From Triticum aestivum (taxonomy: Eukaryota; Streptophyta; Magnoliopsida; Poales; Poaceae), in NCBI RefSeq assembly GCF_018294505.1, contig NC_057807.1, positions 163,256,304 through 163,320,303 on the forward strand: a stretch of 64,000 nucleotides of DNA. Direction: 5' to 3'. A model generated the notes under the pieces. It was not told the DNA's origin and ran no database searches. It saw nothing but the letters and a program-made list of their open reading frames with translations. Below, piece by piece: positions 1 through 8,521 of this stretch (positions within the stretch are counted from its first letter, which is position 1; each line of letters starts with the position of its first letter). The position numbers and the translations under genes are program-made.

Positions 1-735
1 CAAAATTAATTACACAATCTAAATATCACCAAAAAAATCTATTAACAGAAAAAAAATCTAACATAATATGAAGAAATTAATTACTACACATATCTAATCT
101 AACAAAAAGAATCTAATTAATCTAACAAAAATATCTAACATAATATGAACAACTTAATTACTACACATGTAATCTAACAAAAAAAAATCTAATCTAACAA
201 AAAAATCTAATTAAATCAACTATCCAGTTCAACTACTAAGCACTTACTATAAATAAATAAGTAGTACTTACTAAAAACAAACTACTTCATTATATAGTAA
301 AATAAATTAGTTTATTAAATCAACTAGCTAGTTCAACTATATATAAACTACTTCTTATTTTTTTCCTTTTTCTAAATACTATGAACAAAAAAATCTATTA
401 ACAGAAAAAAAACTAACATAATATGAACAAATTAATTACTACACATATCTAGTCTAGCAATAAAATCTATTAACAGAAAAAAATCTAACATAATATGAAG
501 AAATTAATTACTACACATATCTAGTCTAACAAAAAAAATCTAACTAATCTAACAAAAAAATCTAACATAATATGAACAAATTAATTACTACACATGTAAT
601 CTAACAAAAAAATCTAATCTAACAAAAAAAATCTATGAACTACATATCTAAATTACTACACATCTAACCTAACAAAAAAAAATCTATGAACTAGAAAAAG
701 AATCTAAAAATAATCTAACAAAAATAAAAAAACGC
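1..735. repeat. AT-rich tandem repeat, about 75-78 bp unit
   Basis: The motif TAACATAATATGAA followed by TTAATTACTACACAT recurs near 60, 137, 415, 487 and 565, with neighbouring copies 72-78 bp apart and a degenerate stretch at about 200-400. The rest is AATCTAACAAAAAA filler. The pair at 60/137 resembles the pair at 487/565, which suggests a larger duplicated block. There is no coding potential. If the GC-rich block to its right is a leftward first exon, this stretch would lie in the following intron. Confidence 0.75.
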
Positions 736-1075
736 TCACGTCGAGGCGGCGCGGTGCAGGGGTGACGACGGGCTCGGGGCGGCGCGGGGCAGGGGCGACG
801 AGGACAGCGGGCTCGGGGGCGGCGACGGGGACGGCGGGCTCGGGGCAGGGGCGATGGCTGGCGACGACGACGTCGGGGCGCGGCGGTGCGGGACACGGGC
901 GGCAATGACGGGGCGGCGCGGGACGCGGGCGGCGATGGGGGCGGCGATGGGGGCGGCGACGACGGCGGGCTCGGGGCGGCGACGGGGACGGCGGGCTCGG
1001 GGCGGCGTGGGGCGGGCTCGGCGGCGACGGCGACGAGGAGCAAAGCTCGGGGCAGGGGAGAAAGAGATGGGATTT
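736..1075 (-). other. GC-rich low-complexity block, possible leftward first exon of CACTA-1
   Basis: The stretch is built from imperfect repeats of GGCGACGGGGACGGCGGGCTC and shorter versions. It is open in several frames on both strands, giving Pro/Arg/Ala-rich or Gly/Arg-rich low-complexity peptides, which is the expected effect of GC richness. A leftward TATA-like site lies just outside at 1097-1105, so a transcribed 5' leader or proline-rich N-terminus is possible. I recognise no protein family and do not call a CDS. Confidence 0.35.
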
Positions 1076-1096
1076 GGCGAAAACTGCCAAGTCCAG

Positions 1097-1105
1097 TATA
1101 TATAG
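1097..1105 (-). promoter_or_regulatory. TATA-like box reading leftward
   Basis: TATATATAG on the plus strand reads CTATATATA on the minus strand. It lies between the hairpin-type subterminal repeats and the GC-rich block, where a CACTA gene promoter would be expected. Assignment is by position only. Confidence 0.35.
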
Positions 1106-1110
1106 CAAGA

Positions 1111-1350
1111 GCATTGGTCCCGGTTGGAGGCTTCAACCGGGACTAATGCCTCCTTTAGTCCCGGTTGGTGCCACCAACCGGGACCAAAGGCCTCATTTCA
1201 GCAGCGCAAAGGGCGGGAAACGAAGACCTTTGGTCCCGGTTGGTGGCTCCAACCGGGACCAAAGGGGGGGCATTGGTCCCGGTTGGTCCAACGATCCGGA
1301 CCAAAGATTTGCATTTGTACCGGTTGGTTCCATGAACCGGTACCAATGGA
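1111..1350. repeat. CACTA-1 subterminal hairpin repeats, inner set
   Basis: There are five units of the form GGTCCCGGTTGG, a short loop, then CCAACCGGGACC (starting near 1111, 1153, 1228, 1270 and 1318). Each is a near-perfect palindrome of about 35 bp. Subterminal repeat arrays of this kind are the usual binding sites of the CACTA-encoded DNA-binding protein. The segment 1412-1465 (TAGTCCCACCTCGCCAA, then TTTATAAGCCC) is an inverted copy of 2847-2905, so the two subterminal arms mirror one another. Confidence 0.8.
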
Positions 1351-1596
1351 CCCATGTAACTGCTTTTTTATTTTCTGCAACTATTTTTTTGTTGATTCTT
1401 CCTGCAACTGTTTTTTTAGTCCCACCTCGCCAAGCGAGAGGCAGTCGCAGCTGTTTATAAGCCCTGAGTGCAGAGGCGATGATGAAGAGGCTCAATGCTC
1501 CTGCACGTTGGTTAGCTTCAAGCCTTGAGGAATACGGTAGACTGCACAGAGCTATGTGCAGTGCAGTTGACACTATTCTGAAAGGCTTGAAGCAAA

Positions 1597-2040
1597 TTAA
1601 CGAGCATTGCGCCTCTTTTTTATTTTTAATGACTTTACTAAAAAATAATTCTGACCGTTGCAGCCGGCGATGGTGGTCATCTCTTCAGTCAGAGGTGGTC
1701 GGCCTGAGGCTGGGTGTTCGGATCTCGGGATCCATCATCTGGCATCAGCTGCGAGTCGGGGAGACGTAGTTGCCGGTGAAAACCGAGGTGACGACGGGCG
1801 ATGGCGGCGTTCCATGTCGTTACCATGATGAAGGCATCATCGTGTGACTACCGTTGACCCACTCGTATTGCTCCGGAGGAAAACCCTAGGATCTTGTGTT
1901 CCAGACCGGATGATGATGGCACTGCGGTGTTGTTTCTCTCTTGGGAGCATTGTTTTGTGGAGCAGCGCTAGAAGTCAGAGGAAGGAGGTGGAGCGGCTTC
2001 GTCTTAACGAGCATTGCGCCTCTTTTTTATTTTTAATGAC
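1597..2040. repeat. 37-bp perfect direct repeat bracketing a 370-bp GC-richer insert
   Basis: The 37-bp string beginning TTAACGAGCATTGCGCCTC occurs at 1597-1633 and again, identically, at 2004-2040. The DNA between them is compositionally unlike the AT-rich surroundings. It reads like transcript-derived or LINE-leader sequence (GTGAAAACCGAGGTGACGA, CGATGGCGGCGTTCC) but holds no convincing ORF. An insertion or captured fragment with a flanking duplication is the simplest reading; the source is unknown. Confidence 0.5.
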
Positions 2041-2720
2041 TTATTACAACTCAGAAATAAAAACAAAAGAATAAATATAACAGAAAAGAAAAAAAAACTA
2101 TATAGAAAACTACTCAGAAATGAATAGAAGCAAAAAATAGTTGTGATTAACTGTACTAAAAAAGGAGCATATATCCTTATTTTTAATGGCTTATTACAAC
2201 TCAGAAATAAAAAGAAAAAAATAAATGTAGCAGAAAAGAAAAAAAACTATATAAAAAACCACTCAGAAATAAATAAAAGAAAAAATAATTTTGATTAACT
2301 TTACTAAAAAAATAGCATAGATGCTTATTTCTAATGAATTATTACAACTCAGAAATAAAAACAAAAGAATAAATATAACAGAAAAGAAAAAAAAACTATA
2401 TAGAAAACTACTCAGAAATGAATAGAAGCAAAAAATAGTTGTGATTAACTGTACTAAAAAAGGAGCATATGTCCTTATTTTTAATGGCTTATTACAACTC
2501 AGAAATAAAAAGAAAAAAATAAATGTAGCAGAAAAGAAAAAAAACTATATAAAAAACCACTCAGAAATAAATAGAAGAAAAAATAATTTTGATTAACTGT
2601 ACTAAAAAAGGAGCATATATCCTTATTTTTAATGGCTTATTACAACTCAGAAATAAAAAGAAAAAAATAAATATAGCAGAAAAGAAAAAAATATAAAAAA
2701 CTACTCAGAAATGAGCATAG
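2028..2720. repeat. AT-rich satellite, 148-150-bp unit in a two-unit higher-order array
   Basis: Units starting TTATTTNTAATG begin near 2028, 2177, 2325, 2475 and 2623, each containing TTACAACTCAGAAATAAAAA and ending at GTACTAAAAAAGGAGCATA. Units 1 and 3 are almost identical (ACAAAAGAATAAATATAAC) and units 2 and 4 share a different version (AGAAAAAAATAAATGTAGC). The array is therefore organised as an approximately 298-bp dimer. The fifth unit is truncated. No coding capacity. Confidence 0.85.
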
Positions 2721-2924
2721 ATGCGCTTATAGAGGAAAATCAACTTAAATTCATAACGAATTTCAATCGAAATCCGTATGAATTTAGGCTAATTTCCCTA
2801 TATAAGGGCATCTATTTTCATTTTCAAAGGAGCTCAATAAGGCAGAGAGGGAGGGGCTTATAAACTGGTCCGATTCCCCTTCGGTTGGCGAGGTGGGACT
2901 AAACTCTGGCCGCAACGAGGACCA

Positions 2925-3200
2925 ACCCTTTAGTCCCGGTTGGTGGTATGAACCGGGACTAATGGGCATCCTTTAGTCCCGGTTCATGCCTCCAACCGAG
3001 ACCAATAGTGGTGGGCCAGGAGCGAGGACCATTGGTCCCGGTTCGTCCCACCAACCGGGACCAATAGGTCCAGACGAACCGGGACCAATGGCCCACGTGG
3101 CCCGGCCGGCCCCTGGGGCTCATGAACCGGGTCCAATGCCCCCATTCGTCCCGGTTCTGGATTGAACCGGGACTAATGGGCTGGACCGGCCTGGACCATT
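2925..3200. repeat. CACTA-1 subterminal hairpin repeats, outer set
   Basis: Palindromic units TAGTCCCGGTT, loop, AACCGGGACTAA occur near 2929, 2971, 3029, 3075 and 3148, immediately inside the transposon terminus. They match the inner set at 1111-1350 in inverted orientation. Confidence 0.8.
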
Positions 3201-3219
3201 GGCCCCTTTTCTACTAGTG
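3201..3219 (-). repeat. CACTA-1 terminal inverted repeat (right end)
   Basis: GGCCCCTTTTCTACTAGTG is the reverse complement of a standard CACTA terminus. The following GAG (3220-3222) matches the intact Copia-B LTR copy at about 38921 and is the likely 3-bp target duplication, but the matching left copy is outside the window. Confidence 0.85.
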
Positions 3220-3578
3220 GAGTAGCATAATCTCATAGTCAGAGGAATATGTATTTGACATGAAGAAAGCAATGGCATTAAAACTGAATGATCATTATGC
3301 TAAGCTAATGGATGGGTCTTGCCATCACATCATTCTCCTAATGATGTGATCCTGTTCATCAAATGACAACACATGTCTATGGTTAGGAAACTTAACCATC
3401 TTTGATCAACGAGCTAGTCTAGTAGAGGATTACTAGGGACACAGTATTTTGTCTATGTATCCACACATGTATCAAGTTTCCCGTTAATACAATTCTAGCA
3501 TGAATAATAAACATTTATCATGAATAAGGAAATATAAAACAACAACTTTATTATTGCCTCTAGGGCATATTTCCTTCA
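3220..3578 (-). repeat. Copia-B 3' LTR, first 359 bp of the LTR
   Basis: Read on the minus strand it starts TGAAGGAAATATGCCC... from 3578; on the plus strand it is nearly identical to 38921-39279 in the 5' LTR of the same element. I count about 16 differences over 359 aligned positions, roughly 4 percent. The LTR is cut at 3219/3220 by CACTA-1, so its outer end and the element's target duplication lie beyond the left edge of the window. A purine tract, GCAAGTGGGAGAC on the minus strand, abuts the LTR at 3579-3591. Confidence 0.9.
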
Positions 3579-4043
3579 GTCTCCCACTTGCACTAGAGTC
3601 AATAGTCTAGATTACATTGTAATGATTCTAACACCCATGAGTCTTGGTGCTGATCATGTTTTGCTCATGGAAGAAGCTTAGTTAGTGGGTCTGCCACAAT
3701 TAGATCCTTATGTATTTTGAAAATCTCTATGTCTACCTCCTTGACTAGATCACAGATGGAGTTGTAGCGTCCCTTGATGTGTTTTGTCTTTTTGTGAAAT
3801 TTGGATTCCTTCATTAAGGCAATTGCTCCAGTATTGTCACAAAAGATTTTTATTGGAACTGATGCACTAGGTATTACACCTATATCGGATATGAACTCCT
3901 TCATCTAGACTCCTTCATTTGCTGCTTCCGAAGCAGCTATGTACTCCGCTTTACATGTAGATCCCGCCACTATGCTTTGCTTGGAACTGCACCAACTGAC
4001 AGCTCCACCATTTAATATAAATATGTATCCGGTTTGCGACTTA
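3579..4043 (-). pseudogene. Copia-B RNase H C-terminus (3' end of pol)
   Basis: The minus strand encodes the end of a Ty1-copia RNase H: segments such as AASEAANEGV, MKEFISDIGVIP, FCDNTGAIAL and VADPLTK are visible in one frame. The same segments occur in Copia-A at 60833-61246. A Trp codon between NEGV and MKEF is TAG here, at about 3906. The upstream edge of the frame stops at 4043, exactly where CACTA-2 starts, and resumes at 32889 beyond it: the codons on either side rebuild the sequence DDSKSQTGY. The protein would be the RNase H step of reverse transcription. It is not functional as it stands. Confidence 0.85.
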
Positions 4044-4071
4044 CACTACAAAAAAAAATACACTTCCGTGA
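4044..4071 (+). repeat. CACTA-2 left terminal inverted repeat
   Basis: CACTAC plus an A-tract, then ACACTTCCGTGA. It pairs with 32858-32885 with about two mismatches and one length difference in the A-tract. Further inward, TGTCATGCATG and CATGACGATTTTATGACA echo TGTCATACATATGACA and TGACGATAATTGTGACA near the right end. Confidence 0.9.
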
Positions 4072-5730
4072 TGATACGTGTTTGTCACAGTAGGTTGCGT
4101 TTTTTGTCATGCATGTACATCCATGACGATTTTATGACAGAATCAAGATAGTTATACCTGTGCTATCGTAGAAGTGTTCCATGACATTACCAAAATTATC
4201 ATCATGGAAGTGTCCACTTCCATGACGATAAATTGCGCGTCACAGAAGTGCTTTCGTCAAGGGTTACCGACACGTGGCATCCACCGTAACGGAATGCCGT
4301 TAAGCTATCGGGTCGGGTTTTGGATCCGATAACCTGTTAACAGCCCCGACCAATGGGGATTTTCCACGTGTAAAATCATCATTGGCTGGAGGAAACGCGT
4401 GTCGGCTCATCGCTGGGACATATGTCATCCACTCATTGGACAGAAGGCGCCTATGATACGTCGACATGTGGCACGGCCCAACAGAGGCCCATTCCTGTGA
4501 AAAGGCCGGCCCGTTTGACTTGGCCAAAAGGTGGCGGGCCGGCCCATGGAAATCCTGTTGACGGCCAGTTCGCATATAGCCTATTTACAGCCCGCTAACC
4601 CAAGGCCCGTTACGCCCTATCTGAATTAGGCCCAGTAGCATCATCTGGGCCATCCAATATGATTCCAGCCTGTTTTCACTTCTGGCCCATGTATGGCCCA
4701 TGACGTCTTTCGGCCCATATGAGGCCCTATGTCACTCTTGGCCTATTAATGGCCCGTGGTGAAACTGGCCCGTAATGAACAGTGTATCACTTTACACCCA
4801 TTAACAGCCTGTGGTGAAACTGGCCCGTAATGAACAGTGTATAACTATACACCCATTAACGGCCCGTGGTGAAACTGGCTCATAATGAACAGTGTATCAC
4901 TTTACACCCATTAACTCCGTGGTGAACTGGCCCGTAAAGAACAGTGTATCACTTTATACCCATTAACGACCCGTTATTCCGTTGGGCCGTTTCCAACCCA
5001 TGTTATCTTTCGGCCTTCTCAGAGCCCATTTATTCTTGGGCTCATTTCCAGCATTCATTTACTTACGGCCCGTTACTGTCATTTTCTCCTTGTGGGCCAA
5101 ATTCATCCCATGGTTACAGTCGGCCCGTTTGTGCTCCGTTAATACGTTGGGCCATTTTCATAGCGTCAGCAAATACGGCCTATTAACGATGGCGCGTTAT
5201 GGTCAGCCCATGAACGGACGATTCCAACTCTAGCCAGTTTACGGCCATAATGCGATCTGTTTGGCCCATGTTTGGCCAATCGATCATATGGCCCGTATTA
5301 GGCCCATTGATGATACGACCCGTAGAAGGCCCATTGTTTCTACGCCCCGTAGAAGGCCCACTGTTTCTACGGCCCGTAGAAGGCCCACTATTTCTATGGC
5401 CCGTAGAAGGCCCACTATTTCTACGACCTGTAGGAGCCCTAGTGTCAATACAGTAAATATTAGCCCATGGTTATTGTGGCCTAGTTTTAAAAAATAGGTT
5501 ATTGCAGCCACTAGCAAACCGCGGAAAAAGAACTGCAATGACTACAAGCAAACAAATAAACAAGACAACAAGGAAATAAATAAGCAAGCAACTTACGCTA
5601 GGCTATCACGGCTATTACACATATTACATCCACTGGGCATCAAAGTTCGCCACCAGTGCAAATATAGGGAACACAGCAGCATATAAAGGCCGCAGCAAAA
5701 CAAGTCCAGAACTGAAACTACTTCAGAAGA
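4072..5730. repeat. CACTA-2 left subterminal region with 55-bp and 27-bp tandem repeats
   Basis: Four copies of a 55-bp unit containing GTGGTGAAACTGGCCCGTAA and GAACAGTGTATCACTTTACA start near 4756, 4811, 4866 and 4919. A second array of a 27-bp unit (CCCGTAGAAGGCCCACTATT) runs from about 5292 to 5440 in four to five copies. GGCCCGTTA and GGCCCATTA motifs are scattered throughout 4500-5480, as expected of CACTA subterminal protein-binding arrays. From 5480 to 5730 I see only AT-rich spacer. Confidence 0.75.
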
Positions 5731-5732
5731 TC

Positions 5733-6789
5733 TCAAGAAACAATATCCTGGGTACCCATAATGCTGGCAAGATGCTTAGCGAGCTTATTAACTTTCTCTT
5801 GTTTGGCGCTTAAGTCCTCCAGCGCTTGCTGTTGCACCAGAAAGTATGCATCTGAATTCTGCAGGGACTTCCTCAGTCCTTCGTCTTCCTGTTGCATAAC
5901 ATCTGATCGATGTCTTTCAACTTGAAGTTGAGACTCAAGAAGCCGAACTAATTCAGGCAACGAGTTCGAAGAGCTGGTGCCAGCAGTGGTAGCCAGTAAC
6001 TCAAACACTACATCAAGACAGGACTTTGGGGTTGTCTCAGTGTCTTCAATATAGTTTTTATCAGCTTTCTTAGAGACCAACAGGGATGTCTCACTATCTT
6101 GAACCTTATCTGCATTACTTCCTTTACCATTGCATAATAGGGTACTCTTCTCCAATATTTTATCCGCGTTCTAAAATAGAAACAAACAAACACATCTCAG
6201 GTTTACAATATAGTATTTGAAACTCATTTTGGTAAACCAGTTCAGTAGTAAGGTGGACAGGATAACAGCATGAAACAAACATATATCTATGTAGTATGGT
6301 CACTGTATGGTCTATATCATTCTAGTTTATGTTGCCAAATCAAGATAGATACAGTTTGAATCATATCTGTTTAAGACAAAGCAGCGTAGACAGAATATAA
6401 GTGTGGGAAACTACATAGCAATAACAACACTCGTAATGTGCATGGCATGAGAACATAACTGTTTATTCAATTGAAACTGAAATCAACATACAGCAAGTTA
6501 CAACAGCAAATAGCCAAACACGTTGAAGAAACAGGTTTAAAACATACCTGTTGCGCCATTGGAGTTTCAATTGCATCTTTCAAATTTGAAATTAGTTGGT
6601 ATCAGTAAATATAGTGATGCAAGAGCAAATTAGTATGAACCATAGCTATGGAACCTGACCTGAGAACAATTCTTCTTCTGCTTTAAGCGTTGACTTCGGG
6701 TTCGGAGTGGTGGTCCTCGTGATTTGGGCACTGCAGTTGCCTTACTAACTGCTCGTGTTTGGGTGCTCTATGGTGGAGACGGTGCTGTG
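5733..6789 (-). pseudogene. CACTA-2 minus-strand gene, last three exons (possible TNPA/Transposase_24-like protein)
   Basis: The last exon is 6170-5733: the acceptor TCTATTTTAG precedes it and it stays open for 145 codons to a stop. It encodes an acidic, Ser/Thr-rich part and then a long helical stretch (LVRLLESQLQVERHRSDVM, YFLVQQQALEDLSAKQEKV) likely to form a coiled coil, ending IMGTQDIVS. A likely 29-nt exon lies at 6576-6548 (acceptor AAAG, donor GTATGT). A third exon ends at 6660 with donor GTCAGG and is cut at its upstream side by Copia-C at 6789/6790; its sequence resumes at 16142. The longest frame of that exon has a stop near 6771, and its phase does not join the 29-nt exon cleanly, so the gene is broken or my exon edges are off. 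A C-terminal coiled coil fits the accessory DNA-binding protein of grass CACTA elements, but I cannot confirm the family. Confidence 0.55.
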
Positions 6790-8466
6790 TGAAAGCACAA
6801 GTGCTCCCTAGGTGGTTTTGGTAATTAATGTCAACATATCTCTTGTTGGACTAACACTTTTATCTAGTATATTTCAGACAAGTTCAACAATGGAGTGGCA
6901 TGGACTAAAGGATTTGGGAACTCCTTCAAGATGCTAAGGACAAAGGATTGGCTCAACCTTCAAGCTCAAGACTCTTCATTTTATATTTTAGTGATCCAAG
7001 ATCACATTGAGTGTATAGGGAAAGCCAATACTATTAAGGAGGGATGAGGTGTTGCTTAATGAGCCTCTTGCTTTGTGTGCTTTGTGATATGCTCCAAAAC
7101 CCTCAACTACTTTCCCACTTCCACAAATGACCTAAACCCAAAGCCAAAATCGGTCACACCGAAACTTCCTATCCGGCGCCACCGATTGCAAAAGTCATAG
7201 CCACTGCCACAAACCCTAAGCAAATCGGTCTTACCGATAGGGATCTCGGTCTCACCGAGATGGGATAGTAATCTCACTGTGTATGTCCATTATCAAATCG
7301 GTCTCACCGAGTTTGATAAATCGGTACTACCGAGATTACAATGCAAACTCTCTGGAAACCTATTACCAAAATCGGTCTCACCGAGTTTGATTAATCGGTC
7401 CCACTGAGTCTGCCTGACCAACTCTCTGGAAAGCTTATTACCAAATCGGTTTCACCGAGTTTGTGTAATCGGTCTTACCGAGATTATGTTATGCCCTAAC
7501 CCTAACCATAGCGGTCTCACCGAGTTGCGTTTCGGTCCCACCGAAAATCCTAACGGTCACATTATTTGCTGAATCAGTCTGACCGAGTTTAACAATTCGT
7601 TCCCATCGAGTTTAGTAGATTGTGTGTAACGGTTAGATTTTGTGTGGACGCTATATATACCCCTCCACCTCCTCTTCATTCGTGGAGAGAGCATCAGACT
7701 GAACCTACACTTCCAGCATACATTTTTTGAGAGAGAACTACCTACTCATGTGTTGAGACCAAGATATTCGATTCCTACCATATGAATCTTGATCTCTAGC
7801 CTTCCCCAAGTTGCTTTCCACTCAAATCTTCTTTCCACCAGATCCAAACCCATTGAGAGAGAGTTGAGTGTTGGGGAGACTATCATTTGAAGCACAAGAG
7901 CAAGGAGTTCATCATCAACACACCATTTGTTACTTCTTGGAGAGTGGTGTCTCCTAGATTGGCTAGGTGTCACTTGGGAGCCTCCGACAAGATTGTGGAG
8001 TTGAACCAAGGAGTTTGTAAGGGCAAGGAGATCGCCTACTTCGTGAAGATCTACCGCTAGTGAGGCAAGTCCTTCGTGGGTGACGGCCATGGTGGGATAG
8101 ACAAGGTTGCTTCTTCGTGGACTGTTCTTGGGTGGAGCCCTCCGTGGACTCGCGCAGCTGTTACCCTTCGTGGGTTGAAGTCTCCATCAACGTGGATGTA
8201 CGATAGCACCACCCATAGGAATCACGCCAAAAACATCCGTGTCTCCAATTGCATTTGAATCCTCCAAACCCTTCCCTTTACTTTCTTGCAAGTTGCATGC
8301 TTTACTTTCCGCTGCTCATATACTCTTGCATGCTTGCTTGATATGTATTGTGAATGTTGAAATTGTGCCTAAACTCCACTTAAACTTAAAGAAACTTAAA
8401 AACTGCAACTTTGGTACTTAGTGTCTAATCACCCCCCCTCTAGACACCTCTTCTCAAGGTCCTACA
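6790..8466 (+). repeat. Copia-C 5' LTR
   Basis: It runs from TGAAAGCAC to CTCAAGGTCCTACA. Positions about 7160-7610 hold roughly a dozen motifs of the form CGGT-T/C-TCACCGA(G), most in pairs as ATCGGTCTCACCGAG. A TATA box, GCTATATATACCCC, is at about 7648-7663. R and U5 follow. No gene is present; ORFs in either strand here are incidental. Confidence 0.92.
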
Positions 8467-8468
8467 AG

Positions 8469-8480
8469 TGGTATTAGAGC
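8469..8480 (+). promoter_or_regulatory. Copia-C primer binding site
   Basis: TGGTATTAGAGC begins 2 nt after the LTR. It matches the common plant copia primer site for initiator tRNA-Met (TGGTATCAGAGC) at all but one position. Confidence 0.85.
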
Positions 8481-8521
8481 TTTGGTCTCCATTGCTTTGG
8501 TTTAATCACCATTGGAGGAAG

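Larger units (their letters stand above)
1..3219 (-). mobile_element. CACTA DNA transposon CACTA-1, right-hand part
   Basis: The element ends at 3219 with the reverse complement of CACTAGTAGAAAAGGGGCC, a typical CACTA (En/Spm) terminus. The next base resumes Copia-B LTR sequence, so the transposon lies in that LTR. Inward from 3219 come hairpin-type CCGGTT repeats (about 2925-3180), a spacer, an AT-rich satellite (2028-2720), a second mirrored set of CCGGTT repeats (1111-1350), a leftward TATA-like site and a GC-rich block that may begin a leftward gene. The left end lies outside the window, so neither the other terminus nor its 3-bp target duplication can be checked. No transposase ORF is visible here. 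CACTA identity is confident; the family name is not determined. Confidence 0.85.

Noticed and set aside
684..1146. Long proline/arginine-rich and glycine-rich ORFs on both strands
   Set aside because: They overlap in several frames in a GC-rich simple repeat, begin at non-AUG codons in part, and show no domain; composition explains them.
4750..4975. Evenly spaced repeats that might suggest a CRISPR array
   Set aside because: Units are contiguous 55-bp tandem copies without unique spacers, in a plant transposon end.
6790..6830. Reading the Copia-C start as part of the CACTA-2 gene
   Set aside because: The same 40 bp recurs at 14459 and is preceded in both the 5' flank and 3' flank by CTGTG, so it is LTR, not exon.
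7746..8090. 114-codon minus-strand ORF in the Copia-C LTR, present again at 15416-15823
   Set aside because: It recurs only because LTRs are duplicated; it is antisense within R-U5 and has no recognised domain. Conservation equals that of the LTR.
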